Shown here: positions 43,863 to 53,077 of the stretch, in pieces
How the letters are laid out: each line of letters opens with the position of its first letter
Numbering within the stretch: the first letter of the stretch is position 1
Source of the DNA: Streptomyces sp. JH14
Lineage (GTDB): Bacteria; Actinomycetota; Actinomycetes; Streptomycetales; Streptomycetaceae
DNA length: 64,000 nucleotides
Direction: 5' to 3'
Assembly (NCBI RefSeq): GCF_029428675.1
Contig: NZ_JAJNEL010000001.1
Coordinates: 3,596,001 to 3,660,000, forward strand
Notes under the pieces: model-generated
What the model saw: the letters and a program-made list of their open reading frames with translations, nothing else
What the model was told of the DNA's origin: nothing
Database searches by the model: none
Position numbers and translations under genes: made by a program

Positions 43863-44663
43863 GTGCACGCCTCCCTCATCCAGATCGCAGTAGACCCGGA
43901 CGAATCGGTCAATTCCCGTAGGGATCGCGTGGCTTCGCTGGTCGCGCAGCAGCGGGGTGCCGATCTGGTGGTTCTTCCCGAACTCTGGCCGGTCGGCGCG
44001 TTCGCGTACACCGCCTTCGCCGACGAGGCCGAACCCCTTCTGGGGCCCACGCACGACCTGATGGCGAAGGCCGCGGCCGATGCCGGGGTCTGGCTGCACG
44101 CGGGATCCTTCGTGGAACGTGCCGATGACGGCACGCTCTACAACACGTCCCTGGTCTTCACGCCCGAGGGCGAGCGGGCCGCCGCGTACCGCAAGATCCA
44201 CCGCTTCGGTTTCGACAAGGGCGAGGCGGTGATGATGGGCGCCGGCGAGGACCTCGTGACAGTCGCCCTGCCGCTGACCACGCTCGGCCTCGCCACCTGC
44301 TACGACCTGCGCTTCCCCGAGCTGTTCCGTGGCCTCGTCGACGCGGGCGCGCAGACGCTCGTCGTACCGGCGGGCTGGCCGGAGCGCCGCCGCGCCCATT
44401 GGACCCTGCTGGCCCGGGCGCGGGCCGTCGAGAACCAGGCGTACGTCCTGGCCGTCGGCACCGGGGGCACCCACGCCGGGGTCGAGCAGGCCGGGCACAG
44501 CATCGCCGTCGACCCGTGGGGCGAGGTGCTCGCCGAGGCGGGCGCGGGCGAGGAGGTGCTCACCGTGGAGTTCGACCCGGCGAAGGTCGCCGCCACGCGG
44601 GAGCAGTTCCCGGCGCTCAAGGACCGGCGCCTGGGCCTCGCCCCGCCGTCGGCGGTCCGCTGA
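43863..44663 (+). CDS. Nitrilase-family carbon-nitrogen hydrolase
   Basis: 266 aa from GTG 43863. The catalytic triad is clear: Glu40 (LPELW), Lys111 (YRKIHRFG) and Cys146 (ATCYDLRFPELFR). The length and motifs fit the Nit/omega-amidase branch rather than true nitrilases, so hydrolysis of a small amide (deaminated glutathione- or glutaramate-like) is likely. Cytoplasmic. No obvious terminator follows; a parS palindrome lies 66 nt after the stop. Confidence 0.9.
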   Translation: MHASLIQIAVDPDESVNSRRDRVASLVAQQRGADLVVLPELWPVGAFAYTAFADEAEPLLGPTHDLMAKAAADAGVWLHAGSFVERADDGTLYNTSLVFTPEGERAAAYRKIHRFGFDKGEAVMMGAGEDLVTVALPLTTLGLATCYDLRFPELFRGLVDAGAQTLVVPAGWPERRRAHWTLLARARAVENQAYVLAVGTGGTHAGVEQAGHSIAVDPWGEVLAEAGAGEEVLTVEFDPAKVAATREQFPALKDRRLGLAPPSAVR

Positions 44664-44724
44664 CGCAGCCGCTGCCCCGGCGGGCGACGCACCGGCATCG
44701 AGCGTGGCGCACCGCCACCGGCCT

Positions 44725-44748
44725 GGGCTGTTTCACGTGAAACAGCCC
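44725..44748. other. parS site (ParB-binding), perfect
   Basis: TGTTTCACGTGAAACA at 44729-44744 matches parS at all 16 positions and is extended by GGGC/GCCC into a 24-bp perfect palindrome. It sits in the 93-nt gap between convergent genes, where ParB loading would disturb no promoter. Confidence 0.95.
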
Positions 44749-44756
44749 ACATGCCC

Positions 44757-45251
44757 TCACTCCTCGTCGTGCTCCTTGTCCGCCAGCACGATCACGCACA
44801 CGGCGACGGCGATCAGCAGCGCCATGTCGGCGTCCTCCCGTACGACATCGATGCCGTACGTGTCCCGGACGGTCAGCCATCGTCGCGAGATCTGGGCCAG
44901 CAGTTCGCCGTCGTAGTCGATGGCGAACTCGCGGTCCAGGATCTTGCCGCTGACATCGAGCCCGGTGCCGTCCACCAGCGTCACCCGGTAGTGGTTGCGC
45001 AGCAGGGACAGCCGCTTGCGTTTGATCCTGGCGAGCTGCTCGCCGTCGCGCTCGATGAGCATCGTGTCGCGCAGGCTCAGCAGTTTCTGTCTGATCTCGA
45101 TCAGAATCCGGCCCTGCGCGTCCTTCAGCTCGAAGGTGTCGCGCACCCGCAGGGCCTTGCCGTCGACGAGGAAGACCTTGCGCCCGTCCGCGTCCTCGAT
45201 CCAGTAGTCGTCGCCGACGGCGAAGAGTCGCTCACGCACCAGGAATCTCAT
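44757..45251 (-). CDS. LURP-one-related / tubby-like fold protein
   Basis: 164 aa, LURP-one-related (PF04525-like) family. It consists of repeated short beta strands with the pattern of Asp/Gly turns (YWIEDADGRKVFLVDGKAL, DTFELKDAQGRILIEIRQK), forming a closed barrel around a helix. The last 25 residues are a hydrophobic helix (MALLIAVAVCVIVLADK) then an acidic tail, a possible membrane tether. Molecular function in bacteria is unknown; phospholipid-scramblase-like folds are related. Confidence 0.85.
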   Translation of the reverse strand: MRFLVRERLFAVGDDYWIEDADGRKVFLVDGKALRVRDTFELKDAQGRILIEIRQKLLSLRDTMLIERDGEQLARIKRKRLSLLRNHYRVTLVDGTGLDVSGKILDREFAIDYDGELLAQISRRWLTVRDTYGIDVVREDADMALLIAVAVCVIVLADKEHDEE

Positions 45252-45334
45252 GGCTCACAGGTTCCCCCCGGGACTCCCCGGAATGCGTGCGACCCTCCGG
45301 AATGCGGACGGCCACGGTGATGTTGACTGTTCAC

Positions 45335-47152
45335 ATGGCTACACGTGCGCGCGTCAGGGCCCCCGAGCTGATCGGCAAGGGCGGCTGGCTCAATACAGGC
45401 GACCACCAGTACACCCTCGCTGACCTGCGGGGACGCATCGTCATCCTGGATTTCTGGACATTCTGCTGTGTGAACTGTCTGCATGTCCTCGATGAGCTGC
45501 GCGAGCTGGAGGAGAAGCACCGCGACACCGTGGTGATCATCGGCGTGCACTCGCCGAAGTTCGTCCACGAGGCCGAGCACCAGGCCGTCGTCGACGCCGT
45601 CGAGCGGTACGAGGTCCACCACCCCGTCCTCGACGACCCCGAACTCGCCACCTGGAAGCAGTACGCCGTACGGGCCTGGCCCACGCTCGTCGTCATCGAC
45701 CCCGAGGGTTACATCGTCGCCCAGCACGCCGGCGAGGGACACGCGCACGCCATCGAGAAGCTCGTCGAGGAACTGGAGGCGGAGCACGCCGAGAAGGGCA
45801 CGCTGCGCCGTGGCGACGGCCCGTACGTGGCGCCCGAGCCCGTCGCCACGCATCTGCGTTTCCCCGGCAAGGCCCTGCTGCTGCCGGACGGCGGCTTCCT
45901 GGTCTCCGACACCACGCGGCACCGTCTCGTCGAGCTCGAGCAGGACGGCGAGACGGTCCGCCGTCACTTCGGTACGGGGGACCGGGGACTCACGGACGGC
46001 GGACCCGACGACGTCCGCTTCAGCGAGCCGCAGGGGCTGGCCGTGCTGCCCGACGGCCGGATCGCGGTCGCCGACACCGTCAATCACGCCATCCGCGCCC
46101 TCGACCTCACGACCGGGGTGACGACGACGCTCGCCGGTACCGGTCGCCAGTGGTGGCAGGGCTCTCCGACCACCGGCCCGGCCCGCGAGGTCGACCTCTC
46201 GTCCCCGTGGGACGTCGCCTGGTTCGCGGACCGGCTGTGGATCGCCATGGCGGGCGTGCACCAGCTGTGGTCGTACGACCCGGAAGCCGGGACCGTGCAG
46301 GTCGCCGCGGGCACCACCAACGAGGGTCTGGTGGACGGTCCGGCCGACGAGGCCTGGTTCGCCCAGCCGTCCGGGCTCGCGGCCGCGGCCGACGGCGAAC
46401 GGCTCTGGGTCGCCGACTCGGAGACGTCCGCGCTGCGCTACGTCGACCGGGACGGGACCGTGCACACGGCCGTCGGCACCGGCCTCTTCGACTTCGGCCA
46501 CCGTGACGGCGCCGCCGACCAGGCGCTCTTCCAGCACCCGCTGGGCGTCACCGCGCTGCCCGACGGGTCCGTCGCCGTCAGCGACACGTACAACCACGCC
46601 CTGCGCCGTTACGACCCGGCCACCGGTGAGGTCACCACCCTGGCCACCGATCTGCGCGAGCCGAGCGACGCCGTGCTGGTCGGTGACGACCTCGTCGTCG
46701 TCGAGTCGGCCCGCCACCGGCTGACCCGGCTGCGCCTGCCCGAGGAGGCCGTACGCGTCGCCGACCAGGCGCACCGCACCCAGCGCGCGGCCACCGAGAT
46801 CGCCCCCGGCACGCTCCGCCTGGACGTGGTCTTCCAGGCGCCCGCCGGTCAGAAGCTCGACACCCGGTACGGTCCCTCGACCCGGCTGCTGATCTCGTCG
46901 ACCCCGCCCGAGCTGCTCGCGGAGGGCGCCGGTCCCGGCACCGATCTCTTCCGCGACCTCGTCCTGGCCGACGGCGTCTGCGAAGGCGTTCTGCATGTGT
47001 CCGCGATGGCGGCGTCGTGCGACGACGACCCGGCGAACGAGTACCCGGCGTGCCACGTCCACCAGCAGGACTGGGGCGTCCCCGTCCGCGTGACCGCGGA
47101 GGGAACGCCCCGGCTGCCGCTGGTGCTCGCCGGAATGGACGAGCAGGCCTGA
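45335..47152 (+). CDS. Thioredoxin-domain protein with NHL repeats
   Basis: 605 aa, similar in architecture to NHL-repeat-containing protein 2 (NHLRC2). Residues about 15-150 are a TlpA-like thioredoxin fold with Cys45-Val-Asn-Cys48 as the redox pair. Residues about 170-480 form a beta-propeller of NHL repeats (SDTTRHRLVEL, ADTVNHAIRALDL, SDTYNHALRRYDP). A C-terminal beta region (about 510-605) contains two Cys. No signal peptide, so cytosolic. Role and partners unknown. The ATG at 45335 lacks a good ribosome site. Confidence 0.88.
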   Translation: MATRARVRAPELIGKGGWLNTGDHQYTLADLRGRIVILDFWTFCCVNCLHVLDELRELEEKHRDTVVIIGVHSPKFVHEAEHQAVVDAVERYEVHHPVLDDPELATWKQYAVRAWPTLVVIDPEGYIVAQHAGEGHAHAIEKLVEELEAEHAEKGTLRRGDGPYVAPEPVATHLRFPGKALLLPDGGFLVSDTTRHRLVELEQDGETVRRHFGTGDRGLTDGGPDDVRFSEPQGLAVLPDGRIAVADTVNHAIRALDLTTGVTTTLAGTGRQWWQGSPTTGPAREVDLSSPWDVAWFADRLWIAMAGVHQLWSYDPEAGTVQVAAGTTNEGLVDGPADEAWFAQPSGLAAAADGERLWVADSETSALRYVDRDGTVHTAVGTGLFDFGHRDGAADQALFQHPLGVTALPDGSVAVSDTYNHALRRYDPATGEVTTLATDLREPSDAVLVGDDLVVVESARHRLTRLRLPEEAVRVADQAHRTQRAATEIAPGTLRLDVVFQAPAGQKLDTRYGPSTRLLISSTPPELLAEGAGPGTDLFRDLVLADGVCEGVLHVSAMAASCDDDPANEYPACHVHQQDWGVPVRVTAEGTPRLPLVLAGMDEQA

Positions 47153-47218
47153 CGGGCTCGGAGAACGTCGGCGCCGTTACGGAGCCCGTTCGTCCGGCAG
47201 CCCGTCGCCCACTACGCC

Positions 47219-47251
47219 GCGCCCGGCGGCGACACCCTCGCCGCCGGGCGC
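47219..47251 (+). terminator. Terminator after the NHL-thioredoxin gene
   Basis: GCGCCCGGCGGCGA (47219-47232) pairs perfectly with TCGCCGCCGGGCGC (47238-47251); 14 bp, 5-nt loop. Confidence 0.8.
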
Positions 47252-47452
47252 CTTCACGGCAGCCATGCCGCCGCCTCCCGTGAGCGTGACCGGGCGGCGG
47301 CGAGCCGTGCCGGCGCAGCTGCGATTGCCCGGCAGGGTTTCGGCCGTTGCGGGTGCGGGGCCGGACCAGGCGTCGCGGTCCGGGATCACTGCCCGCGGCC
47401 ACGCCGAACTGCTGTGAGCTGCGCCGCAGCAGCGAAGAGGCCGGAAACCGGT
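47252..47452. other. Gap with no supported gene
   Basis: The rest of the 300-nt gap between 47152 and 47453 contains only a weak, composition-driven frame on the minus strand (47177-47389) and no ribosome site. I see nothing else in it. Confidence 0.4.
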
Positions 47453-47674
47453 TCAGAGACCGCGGCGCTCGTCCTCGGACACGACCGTGGCGCTGGGCGG
47501 TACGACCACCCGGCGGCGCCGCGCGATGCTCGCGTAGACGAAGACCCCGATGATGCCGACGATCATCATGATCCAGCCGACCAGGTCGACATTGACGGTG
47601 TCCATCTTCCAGTCGGTGGCGAAGGCGAGTACCGCCCCGACGGCGATGAGGATGATGCATCCTCCGAGTCCCAT
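47453..47674 (-). CDS. Small two-helix membrane protein (DUF6458-like)
   Basis: 73 aa from ATG 47674, with GGAGG at good spacing; upstream in-frame residues are rejected. Two membrane helices (GCIILIAVGAVLAFATDW, about 5-22, and LVGWIMMIVGIIGVFVYAS, about 31-49) are followed by a basic RRRR and an acidic tail. The WKMDTVNVDLVG turn between the helices is typical of the actinobacterial DUF6458 family. Function unknown. Confidence 0.85.
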   Translation of the reverse strand: MGLGGCIILIAVGAVLAFATDWKMDTVNVDLVGWIMMIVGIIGVFVYASIARRRRVVVPPSATVVSEDERRGL

Positions 47675-47833
47675 GGTCACGCCTCCTTGGCGGCCCGGAG
47701 GCTCCGGACCGTTGTACGGATCGCGTACCCGGCCCGGCAGCAAGCATGTGTGCGGGGCGGATGGGGAGGGGACGGCCCGGACGGAACGGGCGGTTCCTCA
47801 TACAAGGGGCGGGCCCGCCCGTCGGTAGGGCTG

Positions 47834-47869
47834 CCCGGCAGGGGCCGCTCGAGGAGCGGCCCCGCCGGG
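47834..47869 (-). terminator. Terminator after the M18 peptidase gene
   Basis: GGGGCCGCTC (47841-47850) pairs with GAGCGGCCCC (47854-47863), extended by CCCGGC/GCCGGG with one bulged A. The loop is GAG. Confidence 0.75.
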
Positions 47870-47879
47870 GTCCGGCCGC

Positions 47880-49178
47880 TCAGCCCGCCAGGAACGCCGT
47901 CAGCGCGTTCGCGAGCAGATACGGGTCGTCCGCGCCGCACAGCTCACGCGCACTGTGCATCGACAGGATCGCGACGCCGATGTCCACGGTCTGGATGCCG
48001 TGCCGGGCCGCGGTGATCGGGCCGATCGTCGTGCCGCACGGCATCGAGTTGTTGGAGACAAACGTCTGCCACGGCACGCCCGCCTTCTCGCACGCCGCCG
48101 CGAACACGGCCCGGCCGCTGCCGTCGGTGGCGTACCGCATGTTGACGTTCACCTTGAGGATCGGCCCGCCGTTCGCCACCGGGTGGTGTGTCGGGTCGTG
48201 GCGCTCGCCGTAGTTGGGGTGGATCGCGTGACCGGTGTCGGAGGAGAGACAGACGGTCCCCGCGAAGGCCCGGGCGCGGTCCTCGTACGTACCGCCGCGG
48301 GCGAAGACCGACCGCTCCAGCACCGTGCCGAGCAGCGGTCCGTCCGCGCCGGTGTCCGACTGGGAGCCGTTCTCCTCGTGGTCGAACGCGGCCAGTACCG
48401 GGATGTACGGAATCTCTTCGTCCGGCTGTCCGGCGACGGCGGCGAGCGCGGCCGTCGCCGCGTGCACGGAGAGCAGGTTGTCCATCCGCGGGCCGGCCAG
48501 CAGCTCGCGATCGCGGCCCAGGTAGGCCGGCGGCTCCACGGCGTGCGGCATCAGGTCCCAGCCGGTCACGTCCGCCGCGTCGACCCCCGCCTCCTCGGCG
48601 ACGAACCGGATCAGGCCGCCTTCCTCGACGTCCCCGAGGCCCCAGATCGGCTGCATGTGCTTCTGCCGGTCGAGCTTGAGCCCGTCGGTGTTGGCCGACC
48701 GGTCCAGATGCACGGCCAGCTGCGGCACACGCAGCAGCGGCCGGTCGATGTCGACGAGCCGGTGCGTGCCGTCCCGCAGGCTGATCCGGCCCGCGAGACC
48801 GAGGTCCCGGTCCAGCCAGGTGTTGAGCAGCGTCCCGCCGTACACCTCGACGGCGACCTGCCGCCAGCCGTACGACCCCGTGTCGGGCAGCGGCTTCACC
48901 CGCAGGTTCGGCGAGTCGGTGTGCGCGCCGACGATCCGGAACGGGGTGTGCGCACCGGCGCCCTCCGGCACGTACCAGGCGACGATCGCCCCGCCGCGCA
49001 GCACGTACTTCCCGCCGGTGGACGCGTCCCAGGCCGCGGTCTCCTCGACCTGCCGGAAGCCGGCCTTCTCCAGCCGCGCCGCGGCGGTGGCCACGGCGTG
49101 GTACGGAGTGGGGCTGGCCATCAGGAAGGCCATCAGGTCGTCGGTGTGACCGCGGTCGAAGCGGAGGGGAGAACTCAT
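47880..49178 (-). CDS. M18-family aminopeptidase (aspartyl aminopeptidase type)
   Basis: 432 aa from ATG 49178. Two-domain zinc aminopeptidase fold: metal ligands in VGAHTDSPNLRVKP (about 78), FDHEENGSQSDTGADG (about 257) and SSDTGHAIHPNYG (about 320), with the C-terminal His region FVSNNSMPCGTTIGPI. It removes N-terminal acidic (or other) residues, forming a dodecamer in relatives. Cytoplasmic, monocistronic with its own terminator. Confidence 0.93.
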   Translation of the reverse strand: MSSPLRFDRGHTDDLMAFLMASPTPYHAVATAAARLEKAGFRQVEETAAWDASTGGKYVLRGGAIVAWYVPEGAGAHTPFRIVGAHTDSPNLRVKPLPDTGSYGWRQVAVEVYGGTLLNTWLDRDLGLAGRISLRDGTHRLVDIDRPLLRVPQLAVHLDRSANTDGLKLDRQKHMQPIWGLGDVEEGGLIRFVAEEAGVDAADVTGWDLMPHAVEPPAYLGRDRELLAGPRMDNLLSVHAATAALAAVAGQPDEEIPYIPVLAAFDHEENGSQSDTGADGPLLGTVLERSVFARGGTYEDRARAFAGTVCLSSDTGHAIHPNYGERHDPTHHPVANGGPILKVNVNMRYATDGSGRAVFAAACEKAGVPWQTFVSNNSMPCGTTIGPITAARHGIQTVDIGVAILSMHSARELCGADDPYLLANALTAFLAG

Positions 49179-49371
49179 GTTCTTCACTGTAACGACGATG
49201 CGCCGGGAAGAATCCGCGTATCACCAGCCCGCCCTGCGGGCCGGGGGCCGCAGCGTGTCGATCGCAGCCGGGCCGACGCCGATGTCGTGCGGAGCGCCCG
49301 GGCCGGTGGTGGCGGGCTCCGGTGGATGTCCCCCGGACGGGATTCCCGGCCGTGCACCCGGCTGATACGGC

Positions 49372-49407
49372 AGCGCCGCCGCCCGAAGGAATTCGGGCGG
49401 CGGCGCT
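49372..49407 (-). terminator. Terminator after the 608-aa acyl-CoA dehydrogenase gene
   Basis: AGCGCCGCCGCCCGAA (49372-49387) and its exact complement (49392-49407) make a 16-bp stem. The loop reads GGAA on the plus strand (TTCC on the transcribed minus strand). Confidence 0.85.
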
Positions 49408-49434
49408 TCATCGACCGATGCTGCGCGCCGAAGG

Positions 49435-51261
49435 CTAGAACGCGGCCTCGTCCAGCTCCATCAGCGAACCGTCGACCGCCTCGGCGAGCGCGCGCTCGGT
49501 GGAGACGCCCGGCAGGACGTTCGCGGCGAAGAACTTCGCGGCGGCGATCTTGCCCTGGTAGAAGGCGACGTCCTTCGCGGCGGCGGTCGGCAGCTTCTCG
49601 GCCGCCACGGCCGCGCCCTTCAGCAGCAGGTAGCCGACGACGACGTCGCCGGAGGCCAGCAGCAGGCGGGTGGTGTTCAGGCCGACCTTGTAGATGTTCT
49701 TGACGTCCTCGCCGGTCGCGGTGAGGTCGGTGATCATCGTGCCGACGATCGCCTCCAGGTCCACGGCCGCCTTGGCGAGCGAGTCCAGCGCACCGGACAG
49801 CTCCTCGTTTCCGTGGGCGCCGGCGAGGAACTTCTTGATCTCCTCGGACAGTGCGTTCAGCGAGGCACCCTGGTCGCGGACGATCTTCCGGAAGAAGAAG
49901 TCCTGGCCCTGGATCGCCGTGGTGCCCTCGTAGAGGGTGTCGATCTTGGCGTCACGGATGTACTGCTCGATCGGGTACTCCTGGAGGTACCCGGAGCCGC
50001 CGAACGTCTGGAGCGACTGCGCCAGCTGCTCGTACGACTTCTCGGAGCCGTAGCCCTTCACGATCGGGAGCAGCAGGTCGTTGAGGCCGTGCAGCGCCTT
50101 GGCGTCCTCGCCCGCGGCCTCCTTCTCCTGGATCGCGTCCTGGACGGAGGCGGTGTACAGCACGAGGGAGCGCATGCCCTCCGCGTACGCCTTCTGCGTC
50201 ATCAGGGAGCGGCGCACGTCGGGGTGGTGCGTGATGGTGACCTTGGGCGCGGTCTTGTCCATGAAGTTCGCCAGGTCGGTGCCCTGGACGCGCTCCTTGG
50301 CGTACTCCAGCGCGCTCAGGTAACCCGTCGAGAGGGTGGCGATGGCCTTCGTGCCGACCATCATGCGGGCGAACTCGATGATGCGGAACATCTGGCGGAT
50401 GCCGTCGTGCTTGTCACCGATCAGCCAGCCCTTGGCGGGGTGCTGGTCGCCGAAGGTCATCTCGCACGTGTTGGACGCCTTGAGGCCCATCTTGTGCTCG
50501 ACGTTCGTCGCGTACACGCCGTTGCGCTCGCCCAGCTCACCGGTGGTCCAGTCGAAGTGGAACTTCGGGACCATGAAGAGCGACAGACCCTTCGTGCCCG
50601 GGCCTGCGCCCTCGGGGCGGGCCAGCACGTAGTGAATGATGTTCTCGGACATGTCGTGCTCGCCCGAGGTGATGAAGCGCTTCACACCCTCGATGTGCCA
50701 GGAGCCGTCTTCCTGCTCGACGGCCTTCGTGCGGCCCGCGCCGACGTCCGAACCGGCGTCCGGCTCGGTCAGCACCATCGTCGAGCCCCACTGCTTCTCG
50801 ACGGCGATCTCGGCGATCTTCTTCTGCGCCTCGTTGCCCTCGTCGAAGAGGATGCCGGCGAACGCCGGGCCCGAGGAGTACATCCAGACGGCCGGGTTCG
50901 AGCCGAGCACCAGCTCCGCGTAGGACCAGATCAGGGAGCGCGGGGAGGTCGTGCCGCCGATCTCCTCGGGCAGGCCCAGACGCCAGTACTCGGAGTCCAT
51001 GAACGCCTGGTACGACTTCTTGAACGTCTCCGGGACCGGCGCGGTGTTGGTCTCCGGGTCGAAGGCCGGCGGGGTGCGGTCGGCGTCGGCGAAGGAGTCG
51101 GCCAGCTCGTTCTCCGCGAGGCGGGTGACCTCCTCGAGGATGCTCTTCGCCGTCTCGACGTCCATCTCGGCGAACGTGCCGGTGCCGTACAGCTTGTCGC
51201 GCCCGAGGACCTCGAAGAGGTTGAACTCGATGTCGCGGAGATTCGACTTGTAGTGCCCCAT
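49435..51261 (-). CDS. Acyl-CoA dehydrogenase, long (FadE5-like) form
   Basis: 608 aa, longer than standard 380-aa ACADs, because of an N-terminal extension ([20 protein letters not shown], a known start of this subgroup) and an extra C-terminal helical domain of about 130 residues. FAD/substrate motifs: [13 protein letters not shown] (about 160) and the catalytic Glu in [12 protein letters not shown] (about 440). It oxidises medium- to long-chain acyl-CoAs. Monocistronic. Upstream, minus-strand TTGCGT and TAGCAT spaced 15 nt may be the promoter. Confidence 0.93.
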   Translation of the reverse strand: MGHYKSNLRDIEFNLFEVLGRDKLYGTGTFAEMDVETAKSILEEVTRLAENELADSFADADRTPPAFDPETNTAPVPETFKKSYQAFMDSEYWRLGLPEEIGGTTSPRSLIWSYAELVLGSNPAVWMYSSGPAFAGILFDEGNEAQKKIAEIAVEKQWGSTMVLTEPDAGSDVGAGRTKAVEQEDGSWHIEGVKRFITSGEHDMSENIIHYVLARPEGAGPGTKGLSLFMVPKFHFDWTTGELGERNGVYATNVEHKMGLKASNTCEMTFGDQHPAKGWLIGDKHDGIRQMFRIIEFARMMVGTKAIATLSTGYLSALEYAKERVQGTDLANFMDKTAPKVTITHHPDVRRSLMTQKAYAEGMRSLVLYTASVQDAIQEKEAAGEDAKALHGLNDLLLPIVKGYGSEKSYEQLAQSLQTFGGSGYLQEYPIEQYIRDAKIDTLYEGTTAIQGQDFFFRKIVRDQGASLNALSEEIKKFLAGAHGNEELSGALDSLAKAAVDLEAIVGTMITDLTATGEDVKNIYKVGLNTTRLLLASGDVVVGYLLLKGAAVAAEKLPTAAAKDVAFYQGKIAAAKFFAANVLPGVSTERALAEAVDGSLMELDEAAF

Positions 51262-51433
51262 GGGAAGGCTCCGTAATCAATAGCAGTGGCGCGCAGCGCC
51301 CCGGTGAGGGGTGAGGTCCGGGCGGGCGACGAGCTGGCGGTCCGTATATGAGCTGACGTCTCCGATGATGCTACCCGTCAGTAATAAGACGCAACCCCTC
51401 GAGGCGGCGATGTGTCCGATTACTCTTTGAGGC

Positions 51434-51874
51434 ATGTACGGCTACGACCAGAATCAGGGCGCGCAGCAGCAGATGGGTGGCGGCTACGGCGAGCAGCCGC
51501 TGTACCCCGAGCCCTCGCCGCCCTCCCTCGGTGACGCGGTACGGGCCTTCACCACCGGATCCCTGTCCGCCGAGGACTTCCAGCAGATCTTCGCGACCTC
51601 GAAGGTCTACTGCCCGCGCGGCGACAACCCCGGCTTCCTCGCCCTGCACAACACCCAGCAGCCGGTGATCCCCATGTTCACCACGCTCAAGGAGCTGCGG
51701 CTGTACGCGGGCAAGGAGTCCAAGTACTTCGTGATCACCGGCGCCGAGGTGATCGACCTGCTGCCGACCGGCTACGGGTTCGTCCTCGACATGGAGGGCG
51801 AGCACCGGATGGTCTTCGACGCCAAGGCCGTCGAGCAGATGGTCGACTTCGCGATGCGTCGCATGTATGGCTGA
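51434..51874 (+). CDS. SseB-like protein
   Basis: 146 aa. A Gln/Gly/Tyr-rich N-terminus (1-25) precedes an SseB N-terminal-type domain (about 30-145: FTTLKELRLYAGKESKYFVI, TGAEVIDLLPTGYGFVLDME). SseB-like proteins are widespread in actinomycetes; despite the name no type III secretion is implied. Function unknown. TACTCT ends 7 nt before the ATG, suggesting a leaderless mRNA. A strong terminator follows. Confidence 0.85.
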   Translation: MYGYDQNQGAQQQMGGGYGEQPLYPEPSPPSLGDAVRAFTTGSLSAEDFQQIFATSKVYCPRGDNPGFLALHNTQQPVIPMFTTLKELRLYAGKESKYFVITGAEVIDLLPTGYGFVLDMEGEHRMVFDAKAVEQMVDFAMRRMYG

Positions 51875-51886
51875 TTCCTGACCTTC

Positions 51887-51925
51887 GAGAAGGGGTCCGT
51901 ACCCGAGCGGTACGGACCCCTTCTC
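51887..51925 (+). terminator. Terminator after the SseB-like gene
   Basis: GAGAAGGGGTCCGTACC (51887-51903) and its exact complement (51909-51925), 17 bp with a 5-nt loop. Confidence 0.9.
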
Positions 51926-51968
51926 GCTGTCCGGGGGGTGCTGCGGCGGCGCGGGAATGAGGCACCCC

Positions 51969-51997
51969 TTGCAAGATGTTCACTGTTCAACTAAATT
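51969..51997 (+). promoter_or_regulatory. Promoter of the pirin gene
   Basis: TTGCAA (51969-51974), a 17-nt spacer, and TAAATT (51992-51997): a good housekeeping-type promoter and locally AT-rich. The spacer holds GTTCACTGTTCA, a tandem GTTCA that may bind a regulator. Confidence 0.6.
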
Positions 51998-52027
51998 GGA
52001 ACCAGGACAATCCCGGAGGTGGCTCTC

Positions 52028-52991
52028 ATGCCCGCAGTGACCGTCGAAAACCCGCTGACCCTGCCCAAGGTCGCCGCCTCGGGCGACGCCACGGCCCGCC
52101 CCGTGCTCGCCGTCACCACGGCGCCGAGCGGATTCGAAGGTGAAGGCTTCCCGGTTCGCCGTGCGTTCGCCGGGATCAACTACAAGTACCTCGACCCGTT
52201 CATCATGATGGACCAGATGGGCGAGGTGGAGTACGCGCCGGGCGAGCCCAAGGGCACCCCCTGGCACCCCCACCGCGGCTTCGAGACCGTCACGTACATC
52301 ATCGACGGCACCTTCATCCACCAGGACAGCAACGGCGGCGGCGGCACCATCCGCGATGGTGACACCCAGTGGATGACGGCCGGATCCGGCCTCCTGCACA
52401 TCGAGGCCCCGCCGGAGTCCCTCGTCATGTCGGGCGGCCTCTTCCACGGCCTCCAGCTCTGGGTGAACCTGCCCAAGGCCGACAAGATGATGGCCCCCCC
52501 GCTACCAGGACATCCGCGGCGGCCAGGTCCAGCTCCTCGCCTCCCCGGACGGCGGCGCGCTGCTCCGCGTCATCGCCGGTGAGCTCGACGGTCACGAGGG
52601 CCCGGGCGTCACCCACACCCCGATCACGATGGTCCACGCCACCGTGCGCCCCGGCGCCGAGGTGACCCTGCCGTGGCGCGAGGACTTCAACGGACTCGCG
52701 TACGTGCTGGCCGGCCGCGGCACGGTCGGTGAGGAGCGCCGCCCCGTCCACATGGGGCAGACCGCGGTCTTCGGTGCCGGGTCCTCGCTGACCGTCCGTG
52801 CGGACGAGAAGCAGGACGGCAACACGCCCGACCTGGAGGTCGTGCTGCTCGGCGGCCGTCCGATCCGGGAGCCGATGGCGCACTACGGCCCGTTCGTCAT
52901 GAACAGCCAGGCCGAACTCAAGAAGGCGTTCGAGGACTTCCAGGCCGGCCGCCTCGGCACCGTGCCCGCGGTCCACGGCATGGGTGAGTGA
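52028..52991 (+). pseudogene. Pirin-family protein, interrupted by a +1 frameshift
   Basis: Starts at ATG 52028 with GGAGG 8 nt upstream. The first frame encodes the N-terminal cupin with pirin metal-site motifs (PWHPHRGFETVTYI, GSGLLHIE) up to LPKADKMMAP, then runs into unrelated Pro/Arg residues after a run of seven C (52494-52500) and stops at 52582. The pirin sequence resumes in the next frame as RYQDIRGGQVQLLASPDGGA and continues to the stop at 52991. Deleting one C restores a 320-aa pirin. Pirins bind iron and often have quercetinase or redox-sensor roles. Either a sequencing error or a recent mutation. Confidence 0.88.
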
Positions 52992-53011
52992 CCCTGCCGC
53001 CGGTCCTCACT

Positions 53012-53038
53012 GACGGTCCGTCACCCATGCGGACCGTC
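53012..53038 (+). terminator. Hairpin after the pirin gene
   Basis: GACGGTCCG (53012-53020) pairs with CGGACCGTC (53030-53038); 9 bp, 9-nt loop, 20 nt after the stop. Confidence 0.55.
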
Positions 53039-53077
53039 GGGCGGGACACGGCTCCCGCGCCGTGATCGGGTGGGAGG

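Noticed and set aside
43832..43864. TTGACG followed by TAGTGT before the nitrilase gene
   Set aside because: The spacer is 21 nt and the -10 would overlap the start codon, so a working promoter there is unlikely.
45248..47062. Minus-strand open frame of about 600 codons
   Set aside because: Antisense to the NHL-thioredoxin gene, which has clear motifs; no motif is seen in the antisense frame.
47177..47389. Possible 70-codon gene on the minus strand
   Set aside because: Composition is random-like, no ribosome site, and it overlaps a strong terminator.
51371..51384. CTACCCGTCAGTAA as an operator for the long acyl-CoA dehydrogenase
   Set aside because: Only three base pairs of symmetry per side; may be promoter sequence rather than a regulator site.
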